From NCBI GenBank assembly GCA_905221605.1, contig CAJNDS010002457.1:885501-949500 (forward strand): a stretch of 64,000 nt of DNA, in the 5' to 3' direction. This stretch comes from Symbiodinium natans (taxonomy: Eukaryota; Sar; Dinophyceae; Suessiales; Symbiodiniaceae). Of this stretch, positions 9,923 to 19,170 are shown one piece after another. The notes under the pieces are model-generated. The model saw nothing but the letters and a program-made list of their open reading frames with translations, had not been told where the DNA came from and did not search any database. The translations under genes were made by a program, and so were the position numbers. Each line of letters begins with the position of its first letter. Positions within the stretch are counted from its first letter, which is position 1.

Positions 9923-9952
9923 TTTGTAGGCTAAGCTTAATCCCACTCACGA

Positions 9953-10300
9953 ATGAACCACAAACCCGTTTCAGGTTCATCAGGTCCTGCAGGTTCCGAC
10001 CCAATCTCTGTAAGCCCGAGCCCTACCTGCAGAAGTCCCTATCTGCACAAGTCCCAACAGTGTACGCCAACTCGAGAGAGAAACCGCGATTCGTAGATAC
10101 GAGCTCCTCCCGACGTCCACCAAGCCAAAACCCGAAACCCTTCTTAACAAGGCGCTCAACACAAGACAAACCTACTAAACCCCAAACAGTCGTACCGAAG
10201 ACTTGCCTGCCGTGTGCGAGTGTGAGGGTCGAAATCCAAATTCTCCGTAAGCCCTTATAAAACCGATGCATAAATCTAAGCTCAAATTCTAGACCCATAC
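9953..10300. other. Region without a supported gene
   Basis: Both strands have open frames, but neither shows a family signature. The part at about 10195-10245 resembles 42230-42280 on the same strand (roughly three quarters identical by eye), so it is likely repetitive. A TA microsatellite follows (10303-10320). Confidence 0.4.
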
Positions 10301-10673
10301 ATGTATATATATATATATATTATTTATCTATGTGCATATTTAGTTCTTAATTTGCTTATGTATATTTCTGTGTATAGTATGGGTGTGTAGTATGTATATA
10401 CTTGATTTGTTTGCTCCCCACCCTCGGCGTCGGCGTGGGGTTGTTGGAATTTAAACTCAACTCTTCTCCTCGCCCGGTCTGCTCCTCGCCCAACCCCAGG
10501 GTGCCCAACCCCAGAGTGTCCCTGGAGTGCCCAATCCCAGAGTATTCCTGGAGTGCCCAATCCCAGAACTGTCCCTATAGTGCCCAGCCCCAGAGTATCT
10601 CTACCCAGATGGGGATGTTCGACGTAAAATAATTTCTGTGTTTATTTCGGTCTTATCTGTTCCCTACGGCAAG

Positions 10674-10764
10674 GCCGAAGAGGATCACGCCGCAGGAGGC
10701 CGTGGCGCGACGCCGCGAGCGCCGGGAGCGGACTGCAGATCTGAGGAGCCTCGGGAGATTTTGA
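10674..10764 (+). CDS. Unassigned exon, probable C-terminus
   Basis: Acceptor GGCAAG|G. A very basic frame with PKRITPQEAVARRRERRERT ends in TGA just before a TTTAGGG tract. It resembles a nuclear protein tail. A GAG|GCC donor at 10698 could instead continue the gene. Confidence 0.45.
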
Positions 10765-10952
10765 GCTGAGGGTTTAGGGTTTAGGGTTTAGGACCTTCGG
10801 GCCTTTTCAGCGGAGGGCTTAGGGGTTTAGCCCTTTAAAAAAACCCTATTAAACCCTCTGAAGCCCCTGAAAGAAGTTCACGAACCAGAGTAGAGAATCG
10901 GCCATGTTTTGTAGGGTTCCTAAGGGAGGGGGGGAGGGGGGCATGGAGGGTA

Positions 10953-11029
10953 GGCCCTAAACCCTAAACCCTAAACCCTAAACCCTAAACCCTAAACCCT
11001 AAACCCTAAACCCTAAACCCTAAACCTAC
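10953..11029. repeat. Interstitial telomeric array (CCCTAAA)
   Basis: Ten perfect units next to a poly-G run. The following 11035-11090 shares GGGAAGCTTAGGGAGTAGTG-like sequence with 15640-15680. Confidence 0.97.
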
Positions 11030-11112
11030 TCAGAGAACCTTGGGGAAGCTTAGGGAGTAGTGGGGAGTATGAGGGGACCTTGGGTGACGTACCGCCCTTG
11101 AACCCCCCTCCG

Positions 11113-11222
11113 CCTAAACCCTAAACCCTACACCCTACACCCTAAACCCTAAACCCTAAACCCTAAACCCTAAACCCTAAACCCTAACCCTAAACCCTAA
11201 TTAAACCCTAAACCCTAAACTC
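11113..11222. repeat. Interstitial telomeric array (CCCTAAA)
   Basis: About 15 units with a few CCCTACA variants, ending 28 bp before the exon at 11251. Confidence 0.97.
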
Positions 11223-11250
11223 CCTTAAGAATCCCATAAGTTGTCGGCAG

Positions 11251-11326
11251 ATCCGGAGACCGCCAGCTACCGCCGCCGGTCGTCGGCTACGACCCAAGCA
11301 TCGAGCGCCTCTGTGTGAAGACGGAG
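11251..11326 (+). CDS. Helicase gene, probable N-terminal exon
   Basis: Acceptor GTCGGCAG, donor GAG|GCC. The frame contains GYDPSIERLCVKTE and ends in phase 0. The next exon (11893) starts in phase 0, so the two join as ...CVKTE|VEGLEV. Sequence before the Q-motif region is not conserved in this family, so membership rests on order and phase. Confidence 0.5.
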
Positions 11327-11334
11327 GCCTTTCG

Positions 11335-11450
11335 GCTTAGGGCTTGGGGTTTAGGGTTTAGGGTTTAGGGTTTAGGTTTAGGGTTTAGGGTTTAGGGTTT
11401 AGGGTTTAGGGTTTAGGGTTTAGGGTTTAGGGTTTAGGGTTTAGGGTTTG
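11335..11450. repeat. Interstitial telomeric array (TTTAGGG)
   Basis: About 16 units, starting 9 bp after the exon 3' end, within the 5' part of the following intron. The 3' part carries CCCTAAA tracts (11640-11710 and 11778-11853). Confidence 0.97.
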
Positions 11451-11734
11451 GACTCCTTAACTCTTGGGGTTGCTATCCACACTTGATGCTGCTTCGTGTT
11501 CAAGAAATCACCGTATCGATGTCATGTCTTTGTCCCTGTATGTAAGAAGTCCTTCGGTGTGCTGAACTCCAAACATGTTAGCCGCAAAAGCGGGCTCCCT
11601 CAACTGTAATCTTCCAACCCCACCGTAAAAATTCAGCGCCAAACCCTGAACCCCCAACCCCAAACCCTAGACCCTAGACCAAATCCTAAACCCCAAACCC
11701 CAAACCCAATTCCCTGCAATGTGAACGTGCAGTT

Positions 11735-11760
11735 CAGCTAGGCGGGTGGCAAAAAAAAAC
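11735..11760. repeat. 26-bp dispersed repeat
   Basis: CAGCTAGGCGGGTGGC followed by A9 and C is repeated exactly at 29500-29525. Both copies sit inside CCCTAAA tracts. Confidence 0.7.
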
Positions 11761-11777
11761 CCAAACCTTATAAACCC

Positions 11778-11853
11778 CTAAACCCCTAAACTCTAGACCC
11801 TAAACCCTAAACCCTAAACCCTAAACCCTAAACCCCTAAACCCTAAACCCTAG
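11778..11853. repeat. Interstitial telomeric array (CCCTAAA)
   Basis: About 10 units, upstream of the exon at 11893. Confidence 0.95.
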
Positions 11854-11892
11854 GTTCCTTGGAGACCTAAGTGCGTGCGTGCCCCCGCGCAG

Positions 11893-11939
11893 GTGGAAGG
11901 TTTGGAGGTCCACCTCCCCGTGCAACCCCTGGATGCCCA
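11893..11939 (+). CDS. FANCJ/BRIP1-like helicase, Q-motif exon
   Basis: Acceptor CCCGCGCAG. Peptide VEGLEVHLPVQPLDA(Q) matches the segment before motif I of the FANCJ/RTEL1 branch of Rad3-like helicases (pattern GGVxIxFPYxxYxxQ). The exon ends CCA|GCAGCT. It joins the exon at 12306 through a GC-AG intron (11940-12305), giving AQQLVMAAAV. The six bases GCAGCT occur at both intron ends, so the junction can slide. The intron holds TTTAGGG tracts in its 5' part and CCCTAAA in its 3' part. Confidence 0.8.
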
Positions 11940-11989
11940 GCAGCTAAGGGGATCTTGGGAACGATGTTGTTTTTTGTCGTTTTGGGGTA

Positions 11990-12275
11990 GGGTTTAGTGC
12001 TTGGGGTTGAGGGTTTAATCCCTTAGGCTTTAGGGTTTAGAGTTTAGGGTTTAGGGTTTTTGGAGGGGCCTTGATGACGTGTTTTTTCTTTCCTGGCTTT
12101 TTGGGTTTCGGGTTAGGGTTTAGGGTCTAGGCCCAAGAATCAGCAACTGTGTTTGCTTCATTTTTGCATAAGCAGCAATCAGCTCTTGCTTGTTTCTCCA
12201 AAAAGCTTCCTAAGAAGAAGCCCCTAAACCCTAAACTTACTAAACCGTAAACTCTAAACCCCGGACCCTAAACCC
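11990..12275. repeat. Intron with paired telomeric tracts
   Basis: TTTAGGG units at 11990-12060 and 12105-12130, CCCTAAA units at 12225-12275, all inside the helicase intron 11940-12305. They are complementary and could pair in the pre-mRNA. Confidence 0.85.
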
Positions 12276-12305
12276 TTTGAAGCCAGGGTTCCAAGCGCAG
12301 TAGAG

Positions 12306-12376
12306 GCAGCTTGTGATGGCGGCCGCTGTTCGCGCCATGGCGGAGCGGCGCGTGGCGTTTGTGGAAAGCCCCACAG
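12306..12376 (+). CDS. FANCJ/BRIP1-like helicase, Walker A exon 1
   Basis: Encodes (Q)QLVMAAAVRAMAERRVAFVE and SPT, then stops inside motif I at ACA G|GC. The next exon supplies GTGKT. Family members read ESPTGTGKT(L/S)LL here. A GTAAGT lies at 12397, but using it would add residues that break the ATP-binding loop, so the GC donor is preferred. Confidence 0.85.
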
Positions 12377-12417
12377 GCCCGCGAGCCTTGCAGGGTGTAA
12401 GTAGCTATTCCTGCTTA

Positions 12418-12440
12418 GGGTTTAGGGTTTAGGGTTTCTT
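12418..12440. repeat. Short telomeric tract (TTTAGGG)
   Basis: Three units 40 bp inside the Walker A intron (12377-12787), near its 5' end. Confidence 0.9.
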
Positions 12441-12621
12441 GCTAGCGCGTATCTTGAGTTGCACAATGAGATGGCAAATGCGTGTTTTTCAGATTTGGTT
12501 GAGCTTGTTGTCAGGGGTCTCTATGGTATGGTGTGGGAACGGGTGTGGGCTGGCATTGTCATGACGTGCAAATTTGAGTTAAACTTCCAGCTTTCATCAC
12601 TGGCAACGGGCCTAGGTATGT

Positions 12622-12741
12622 CGGTTACAAGTAGGGGCCCCTTAGAGTTGCGAGGGTCCTAAACTGGGTTATAGGTATCATAACCTAGGTTATACGGCCT
12701 TTGTTTGAGGTTATAATAAGACGACCCTTACTTGTAGGGTT
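12622..12741. mobile_element. MITE family A copy in a helicase intron
   Basis: Lies inside intron 12377-12787. Ends TACAAGTAGGGGCCCC and ACGACCCTTACTTGTA, somewhat diverged. Confidence 0.7.
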
Positions 12742-12787
12742 TTGTGTTTGGAGCGCATGCTCGGAAGCACATGCGCGTGCGTGGAAG

Positions 12788-12879
12788 GCACCGGCAAGAC
12801 ATTGGCCTTGCTGTCGGCAAGCTTGGCGTACCAGCGAAGCTGTCACCAGAAGTGGGCAGAGGCTCCCCAGTGTGCATTG
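12788..12879 (+). CDS. FANCJ/BRIP1-like helicase, Walker A exon 2
   Basis: Acceptor GGAAG|GC completes (SPT)GTGKTLALLSASLAYQ, then RSCHQKWAEAP. LALLxxxLA(Y/W)Q is typical for FANCJ. The 3' end is either GAG|GC (12861) or TTG|GC (12879). The lysine and threonine of the P-loop are present, so ATP binding is expected to be intact. Confidence 0.85.
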
Positions 12880-12887
12880 GCCTTAAG

Positions 12888-12995
12888 GACCAAGTGAACC
12901 TTAAAAGGGCTTGGGGTTCATATACCTGAATTGGGATTATAGTAGTACAGGCAGTATAGGGAAAATGGCCCCAGTGTTAGGGTTCATGTACCCCC
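12888..12995. mobile_element. MITE family L copy
   Basis: GTGAACCTTAAAAGGGC and GTTAGGGTTCATGTACC form its ends. It begins right after the helicase exon. Confidence 0.55.
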
Positions 12996-13044
12996 CCCAA
13001 GGGGGAGGATACAGACTGAGTTGAGATGGCACAGTGTAGTGCTA

Positions 13045-13475
13045 AGGTGTTTAGGGTTTAGGGTTTAGGGTTTTTCTGGTGGTTAGAGTTACATGTCCGT
13101 CGGGGGCAGCAGCCGATTTAGTTGCATCCCAAGAGGCTGCCCCAAAAGCCTGTCTAGTGTCTGTTAAGGGCCGGTTTAGGGTTTAGGGTTTAGGGTTTAG
13201 GGTTTAGGGTTTAGGGCCCTTCGAATCCAGCCCTTACCCCCTTGAATCCTGAGCACGGAAGTTAGGCTCTCGGGTTTAGCCACCTCACCATGCAGAATGT
13301 GCGTACACATGTTTACACGCACACCTTGGCTTCAGAGGTGCCTGTAAGCCATCACCCCTGAGCCCTCGCGGCCTTGACTTCGGCCCTTGACCCGGATCCT
13401 TGCCTTGGAGTTCCCCTCCCTGCATGGTTTAGGGTTTAGGGTTTAGGGTTTAGGGTTTAGGGTTTAGGGTTTAGG
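13045..13475. other. Helicase intron interval with TTTAGGG tracts
   Basis: TTTAGGG tracts at 13045-13075, 13170-13215 and 13425-13475. Between them is GC-rich sequence (13230-13420) in which I could not fix a reading frame. It may hide part of the linker between motifs I and Ia. Confidence 0.5.
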
Positions 13476-13594
13476 TTAGCACTGTCTGAGAAGAAAGCTA
13501 GGTCCCCAGAACCATGGAACTACATGTAAGGGTGCGGGTGTGAACCTTCCTAAACCCTCTGCCAAGAAACCCTAAGCCCCCAACGAGCATATTT

Positions 13595-13690
13595 TTGGGG
13601 GGTTTCCGAAATTAGGGGTACCTCATTGGGGTCCTTGTTATAAGGGAATAATAATATTTGGGGTCTATCTTAGGGTCCTTTTTTTTCGTA
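13595..13690. mobile_element. Family K repeat copy
   Basis: Shares GGGGGGTTTCCGAA-TTAGGGGTACC with 4196 and 16803. Confidence 0.45.
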
Positions 13691-13805
13691 GCCCTAAACC
13701 CTAAACCCTAAACCCTAAACCCTAAACCCTAAACCCTAAACCCTAAACCCTAAACCCTAAACCCTAAACCCTAAACCCTAAACCCTAAACCCTAACCCTA
13801 AACGA
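13687..13805. repeat. Interstitial telomeric array (CCCTAAA)
   Basis: About 17 units ending 5 bp before the acceptor of the exon at 13810. Confidence 0.97.
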
Positions 13806-13809
13806 GCAG

Positions 13810-13883
13810 ATTGTTCTAAGGCTGGCCACACGCTGCCTCCGGCCCCTGCCAGCAAGGTCCCACCTTCCAAGGCCGACCCCGAG
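13810..13883 (+). CDS. Helicase linker exon (probable)
   Basis: Frame CSKAGHTLPPAPASKVPPSK ends DPE before AG|GC. It is bracketed by CCCTAAA and TTTAGGG (13890-13951). FANCJ has a long variable insertion between motifs I and Ia, so a disordered proline-rich linker fits the position. Membership follows from order and phase only. Confidence 0.5.
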
Positions 13884-13977
13884 GCCTCCGTTTAGGGTTT
13901 AGTTAGGGTTTAGGGGTTTAGGGTTTAGGGTTTAGGGTTTAGGGTTTAGGGGCTTTAGCTTTCAGGGCTATCGGCAG

Positions 13978-14059
13978 GTGTGCAAAGCTTGTTCTCCGGA
14001 AGGTCGTGCGGATGATAAACGAAATGCACATGAGCATGAGAGAGCAAGAAGGTGTTAAG
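13978..14059 (+). CDS. Helicase linker exon (probable), frame uncertain
   Basis: Acceptor ATCGGCAG. The phase-0 frame that follows the preceding exon reads VCKACSPEGRADDKRNAHEH and continues basic. A second frame (LRKVVRMINEMHMS) is also open and resembles the helix after RTHxQ, but it would be out of order. Confidence 0.4.
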
Positions 14060-14146
14060 ATGCGGTGGCCGCAGGAATGCTCAGGGCGTATGGACTTGCG
14101 CGCTACGAACACGTACTACCTGACCCTCTAAACCCTGAACCCTTAA

Positions 14147-14248
14147 CTAGGATGCCCAGTAGTGCCCTTATTCCCTTTTTGGGGGGTTTAGGTTCCCTTA
14201 TAAACCCCTTTAAGCAAAAAAGGGCACCCTTTTTAATCCCAGATTACT
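14147..14248. mobile_element. MITE family B copy
   Basis: Complete copy: GCCCAGTAGTGCCCTTATTCCC, then GGTTCCCTTATAAACCCC, then TTACTGGGCAGCC. The ends are inverted. Confidence 0.75.
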
Positions 14249-14294
14249 GGGCAGCCTAGTTAACCGTAAATTATCAAATGTGACAGACCTCAAC

Positions 14295-14412
14295 TTGGAC
14301 CCAGAGTACGCTCTTATTCCCTTTTTTTTGATTCGTTTGGGTTCCCTTAACTTATAAGCCCCCTTAAACCAAAAAGGGCTCCCTGTCTATTCCTAGGTTA
14401 CTCTTGGGCCTA
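14295..14412. mobile_element. MITE family B copy
   Basis: The GGACCCAGAGTA end at the left and TTACTCTTGGGCCTAG at the right define a sub-family of B. Confidence 0.75.
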
Positions 14413-14471
14413 GTAGAAGGCTTCACAGTGTTCACAGCGCCTTGAGGAATTCCCGAAACCCCAAACCTGAG

Positions 14472-14540
14472 GCGCCACTGTGGACCGGCAACCCCACAAG
14501 CATGCCTGTGGCCGAACAGACGCTGGGCCGCAACACCCTG
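14472..14540 (+). CDS. Helicase linker exon (probable)
   Basis: Acceptor CCTGAG|GCG. The frame reads PLWTGNPTSMPVAEQTLGRN. It lies in order between motifs I and Ia. Confidence 0.4.
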
Positions 14541-14879
14541 AACTCTAATGTCGGGCCCCCCCATTAGACATATTTACTGGTATGTTTGGTAGTTTTTGCA
14601 GTAGTTACAACTTGCCATTGGGGCTGCAAGATGGAATGGTAATGGAGATATTTTTAGGCCCTATCGTACACCAAGAGTATTCGCTACTTTTTCCAATGCG
14701 AAGAATTCGGGCATCAGCTATCAGGTGGGAGGGCAGGAACACGGACGTTGCAGTTTGAGAGCCTTTGGGCTTCGCCCAACGCCTTCATCCAAGTTAGTGG
14801 TTCTTGGCGAGTCACAATCTGTGCCCTAAACCCTAAACCCTAAACCCTAGACCCACATGGAGCCTGGGTTCCCTGCCAG

Positions 14880-14937
14880 GCACGTACCCAGAGTGGTCTG
14901 GATAGCGCGGACTCACGACCAGAAGCTTGTTCTGCCT
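14880..14937 (+). CDS. FANCJ/BRIP1-like helicase, motif Ia exon
   Basis: Acceptor CTGCCAG|G. Peptide HVPRVVWIARTHDQ contains the diagnostic RTHxQ of motif Ia preceded by a hydrophobic strand (family: IYYGTRTHKQ or VYYSSRTHSQ). The probable donor is CTG|GCTAAT, the same hexamer as at 18614. A short CCCTAAA tract (14825-14849) lies upstream. Confidence 0.8.
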
Positions 14938-14944
14938 GGCTAAT

Positions 14945-15120
14945 ATAGGGGTCGGAAGAGTTATTCATAAATTTTCCCCTGGGGTCCTTTTAGGGTCCCT
15001 CAAAATACTGTAATGACCCTCCCCCCCCCCCCCCCCCAAAAAAAAACTCTGTTCTAATCATTCAGGCCCCTATATGACGAATTCCCCAGAGTTAATGAAG
15101 GAACGTACTTTTCTGAGGGT
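14945..15120. mobile_element. Long imperfect palindrome, MITE-like
   Basis: TATAGGGGTC...AAATTTTCCCCTGGGG on the left is mirrored by CCCCTATATGACGAATTCCCCAGAG on the right, around a C/A homopolymer. Non-coding. Confidence 0.5.
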
Positions 15121-15129
15121 CGTTTTTTA

Positions 15130-15262
15130 TGGGCCCTTCAGATGGTCCCTAACCTGCCTTTAGGGTTCTGATGTATGGGCCCTTAATTTGTTTAGGGTAT
15201 GAAAGGGGTATACAAGGGGTCCCCCTTTAAGGGCACATACTAATTAAGGGGCCATGAAACTA
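15130..15262. mobile_element. MITE family D copy
   Basis: GGTTCTGATGTATGGGCCCTT and GGGCACATACTAATTAAGGGGCCATG match a second copy at 61837-61983. Confidence 0.6.
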
Positions 15263-15485
15263 GCCTAAGAACTTTATAAGACCATCCCGTGATCTTGATT
15301 ACGAACTCTGTATATCCCTTAAGGTGTCTGGCTTTCAAGGACTCCCTAGCGGATACCCCTATTCCTGTTCTGTTGGCTGTTGGGATTTAGGGCGGTTCAG
15401 CTCACGTTCATATCTATTCGAGGTTGGCACGTTAAACCCTTTGAACATATTCCTCAACATTATCGGTTCACCAAGTAAGGGGAAA

Positions 15486-15878
15486 ATATGAAAGATCCCT
15501 ACTTGGAAGCTCTTTTGACTTAGTAAGTCTATTTCGTATCCCCTAGAATCTAGATTGCAGTCCCATGACCCACCTTACTAAAGTCAACAGCGCTTCCAAG
15601 TTCAGGTTTGGGGGGGGGGGGGGGGGGTAGGTACTTAGGGAAGCTTAGGAAGCCTTAGGGAGTAGTGCGGAGCATCAGGGACTTGGGTTAAAATCCCAGT
15701 TCATTCCCCTTTCAGCTCTTGCAACTTGGAAAAACTACCCTCAAATGTCGTACCCGGGGAGTTCTGTTTTCCCCCCCAAAACCATGGGAGCTCTTTTGAC
15801 TTAGTAAGTCTACTTAGTACCCCCTAGAATCCCGGTTATAATCCCCATAGCCAACCTGTCAAACGGGCTTCCAAGTAA
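15486..15878. mobile_element. Two family I copies
   Basis: Segments 15515-15602 and 15785-15878 share AGCTCTTTTGACTTAGTAAG and CCCCTAGAATC, and both end in GCTTCCAAGT(A). A G18 run and a family J stretch lie between. No coding. Confidence 0.6.
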
Positions 15879-16012
15879 GCCCAAGATTAACCCGTAACAC
15901 CGAAACCCCAAAAGTTTAACGCAGCCGAGGCTACAGCATGCTGTGGCAGAGCTGAGGATGTCGACCGTGGGGGAAGGGGGGGGGGGGGGGGGGGGGGGGG
16001 CGGGATGGGTCT

Positions 16013-16127
16013 AGGGTTTAGGGTTTAGGGCTTAGGGTTTAGGGTTTAGGGCTTAGGGCTTAGGGTTTAGGGTTTAGGGTTTAGGGTTTAGGGTTTAGGG
16101 TTTTAGGGTTTAGGGTTTAGGGTTAGG
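16013..16127. repeat. Interstitial telomeric array (TTTAGGG)
   Basis: About 16 units with CTTAGGG variants, preceded by a run of roughly 23 G. Confidence 0.97.
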
Positions 16128-16266
16128 CGACCTCCTCGGAGGATTTGTGTTTCATACGAACCATAAACCAAGGCACCGAACGAGAAGGAACTGCAATTCA
16201 GGGCCCGGGCACTCCAAGTAGGATGCTGCTCTGCTGTCGTGATCCTGGGGCCCGTTGTGTTCCAGG

Positions 16267-16376
16267 ATGCCCAGTAGTACCCTTATCCCCCTTTTTGGTA
16301 GGTTTAGGTTCCCTTATAAACCCCTTTAAGCAAAACAGGGGCACCCTTTTTCATCCTAGGTTACTGGGCAACCTAG
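16267..16376. mobile_element. MITE family B copy
   Basis: Almost identical to the copy at 14147, which suggests recent activity of this family. Confidence 0.75.
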
Positions 16377-16529
16377 TGTTTAGGCCGCTTTTTCGAGTTG
16401 AGGTGTTTGTTGCGCAGTGTGGGGCTTGGGGGTGCTTTTCGCCCGTCTAGTGTTCGTACAGGGGGGTTTTGTTGGTCAGCTTAGGGAGTCCAATTCTTTT
16501 TTTTGAAAGGGCGCTTTTTTATTTTCTCC

Positions 16530-16660
16530 CTATTTATTTACATATGTATATATATATATATATATATTATGTTTATTTGTTTATATTTATTTATCTATGT
16601 ATATATGTATACATACATTGACATTTTACACACATATGAACATATTTGTAGACATAACGT
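16530..16660. repeat. AT-rich microsatellite region
   Basis: TATATA and TTTATT runs. Any frame here is low-complexity and not a gene. Confidence 0.85.
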
Positions 16661-16802
16661 TGGTCCGTATCGAGCAACAACATGTTCAGTATCTTGTCTT
16701 CATTGTCTTTTGAGTTCCAACTGGTGGCACCTCTTCCCTCCCGTCAGGAGACTGCCCTACCGCCCGCTCGAAGCACTGCGCACCTGAGCTGGCACTCTTC
16801 TT

Positions 16803-16925
16803 CATCCGCCTTTTGCATAAGGGGGTTTCCGGATATAAGGGTAGGTTTCTGGGGTCCTTATTATAAGGGGATCCTGTTATTTGGGATCTTTCGTAGGGGC
16901 GCCCTATCTTCGTAAACCCCCATAA
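16803..16925. mobile_element. Family K repeat copy
   Basis: GGGGGTTTCCGGATATAAGGG ends with TCTTCGTAAACCCCC. The ends are inverted. Confidence 0.5.
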
Positions 16926-17019
16926 GCCCTCCACCACCACCCAGGGCCTCTTGAGACAAGTGTTGGCACCCCAAGCCAGGCCCCAAAGAACATCAATCTC
17001 CCCAGGACCAGGCCGGCCA

Positions 17020-17085
17020 GGGTTTAGGGTTTAGGGTTTAGGGTTTAGGGTTTAGGGTTTAGGGTTTAGGGTTTAGGGTTTAGGG
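17020..17085. repeat. Interstitial telomeric array (TTTAGGG)
   Basis: Nine perfect units. Confidence 0.97.
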
Positions 17086-17351
17086 TACTCCAAACCCTAG
17101 TAGCCCTAGAACCCCAAAATGGCCACTGGGCCCTGCAAGCCGTCGAAAGTTACAGTGATTCTTTCTTGGACATCTTAACAATTCATCGGGGGGAAGAATG
17201 GGGGTACCCTAAATGTCTGAAGACTATCAACCCTAAACCGGCGAAGCCCTAAAGACCTTCCACCCTACTACACCCATTCAAGAGTGGTGCATGAAGTCTT
17301 CTGTAGGGTACGGTTTTCTTGCATGGCCAGTTGTGACACACTTCATAGTGG

Positions 17352-17461
17352 TTGGAAGCCAAGGAATATCGCGAGAACGATTTTGCTTGCATCCATTTGT
17401 GCAGAGTGTGCCCGAGCAGCAAAGATGTTTCACACCCTGCTCGCTTTGCTGCTTGCCCACG
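17352..17461 (+). CDS. Cysteine-rich coding segment, possible helicase Fe-S part
   Basis: One frame reads EAKEYRENDFACIHLCRVCP and recalls the (S)RExxxCIHP entrance of the Fe-S domain. Its position, between motif Ia and DIEDLV, is right. A different frame uses TTTGTGCAG| and AC|GTGAGT to give ECARAAKMFHTLLALLLAH. I cannot choose, so neither is firm. Confidence 0.35.
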
Positions 17462-17955
17462 TGAGTGTTTTTTGTGTCTGCAAGGGCACCCTGACATCAG
17501 ACGTCCCTGTGCTCCATGTCTGTTGGTTGTAGAGAGTCTAGGGAGCCAGGGTGTCTAGAACCGAGGCGCAAGACAAGTCGGCTGCCTGCGAGATGGCAAC
17601 CATGTGCCTCCTTTGCATTTTGCACTTGCCTGGCATCAGTCAGTACCCCAACCGCCGTCGGATAATAGCTTTCGCAGACCTCAAACCCTGATCTAACAAT
17701 GTCTAAACCCTAAACCCTAAACCCTAAACCCCGGAAAGATTCCCTTGCAGAAAGGCTGAGGGATCCGTCCTCACTTACCTTATAGCGTCTTAAGGTATTA
17801 AGGAACCCAGACCATAGCATCTTAAGGTATGAAGGAACCCAGACGCAATGTCAGGACTAGAAACGGCAGCGCGCTGGGCGGAGGCATCTCTGGCTGTGAG
17901 CACCTAGACAATGCCGAGACTTGGCTGCTTTGTCGTTTTGGTTTATCAAGTTGCT

Positions 17956-18050
17956 CTTGGGATGTTCCCCCTTATACTCCTAGTAGGGGTCATCATAGGG
18001 AGTACTATAATCCCGATTCAGGACTGTTAGCTTCGGGGGAACATCCCAAA
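17956..18050. mobile_element. MITE family E copy
   Basis: Perfect-looking inverted ends CTTGGGATGTTCCCCCTTA and GGGGGAACATCCCAAAG. Six copies in the window. Confidence 0.8.
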
Positions 18051-18319
18051 GTTGCTCTTAAAAAAAATGGTGCATTGGATATTTATACAACATGTCAAAG
18101 ACGGTGTAGGTGTTGAGCACGTCTGCTCTGCTTGGTCGTGGGAAATTCCGTCCTTCGGGATGTCTTTTGTGCTCGGTATTGCCGACTGGGTCGTTCAGTG
18201 GTACCCTATACCGTTTAGGGTTAAGGGTGAAGGGTTTTGGGTTTAGGGTTTAGGGTTTAGGGTTTAGGGTCCCCTTGTAAAGTATAACCAAGTTACAATA
18301 GGGCTACTGGGCTGCCCAG

Positions 18320-18437
18320 CCGAGGAAGCCATCGGCTACCCCACCATCGCGGAACACCGGTCGAAGTTCGAGTCAGGGGGGAAGCTGGCTGTGTACGACA
18401 TCGAGGACTTAGTCAAGGCGGGCTATGTTGGTGGGAG
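18320..18437 (+). CDS. FANCJ/BRIP1-like helicase, DIEDLV exon
   Basis: Acceptor CTGCCCAG. The 39-codon frame has AIGYPTIAEHRSKF, then GGKLAVYDIEDLVKAG. The DIE(D/E)LV motif of the Fe-S domain precedes the last cluster cysteine in FANCJ, RTEL1, DDX11 and XPD. Donor GGGAG|GC. The 110-bp intron after it contains only CCCTAAA-type units. Confidence 0.85.
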
Positions 18438-18547
18438 GCTTCGGCAGCTAATCCCGGAACCCTAAACCATCCTAAACCCTAGACCCGAACACCCATACAG
18501 CACGTGCACAATGGTGGAATCTCGCCGGGAATCGCCCTGCTGAGCAG

Positions 18548-18609
18548 AATGGAGGATGGCCACGACACCCACACCTGCCCGTACCACGCTGCCCTGGACT
18601 TGCCACTTG
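18548..18609 (+). CDS. FANCJ/BRIP1-like helicase, fourth Fe-S cysteine exon
   Basis: Joins the previous exon in phase as GGR|MEDGHDTHTCPYHAALDLPL. TCPY(Y/H) carries the conserved last cysteine of the 4Fe-4S cluster. Acceptor TGAGCAG, donor CTTG|GCAGGC. Confidence 0.85.
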
Positions 18610-18619
18610 GCAGGCTAAT

Positions 18620-18850
18620 AGTTTAGGGCTTATCGGGCGTAGTAAGGTCTATATCGGGTCTAGGGTTTAGAGAAGTACGTAGAGCAAGGAGACCGGGATT
18701 CAACAAAACAGGGCTTAGGATGGGGATACACGGCTTCGGATGGTTGAGGGTCATTTTGTTTAGGGTGTACTAGCTATGAAAAATGAGTTGTTAACGTCGG
18801 GAGGCCTGGGCGTGGATGGGATGAACCCTAAACCCTAAACCCTAAACCCG
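18620..18850. repeat. Paired telomeric units in a helicase intron
   Basis: Diverged TTTAGGG units at 18620-18672 and CCCTAAA units at 18825-18850 lie in the 5' and middle parts of intron 18610-19317, ahead of two MITEs. Confidence 0.7.
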
Positions 18851-18969
18851 TATGGGGCATAGCAGAACGGACGGAGCTACCAAGGCACCCCAGCCAGGAA
18901 ACTCTGAACCCCAGAGCAGGAGCAGCACTTCCCTGAAGCATGAAGCCAAATATCAGTCACCAAGAAACC

Positions 18970-19083
18970 TTCCCTAAGGGTCCATGTACCTCATTATCAG
19001 ATACTTGGGCCCCAAAGTCCTTATATAGGAAGTACTTTAAGGCCCAAGTATTCCCTATTTAGGTACATGGACCTTTAGGGCTT
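18970..19083. mobile_element. MITE family C copy
   Basis: CCTAAGGGTCCATGTACC and GGTACATGGACCTTTAGGG are inverted ends. TACTTGGGCC and GGCCCAAGTA form an inner pair. Confidence 0.85.
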
Positions 19084-19170
19084 AATTTCTCTGAAATCCT
19101 GAGCCATTAAATCCCTGACTCCAGCCACCAAATACTGAGAAAATACATGTTTGCTCATGAAGTGGTCAAA

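Noticed and set aside
13978-14937. A scrambled-gene model: LRKVVRMINEM (14000) could follow RTHDQ (14880), with AAGCTTGTTCT present at both points like a ciliate pointer.
   Set aside because: A different frame of the same segment (VCKACSPEGRADDK) starts at a good acceptor, is in phase with the preceding exon and is in linear order. Other helicase, EF-hand and methyltransferase exons are all in order, so scrambling is not needed.
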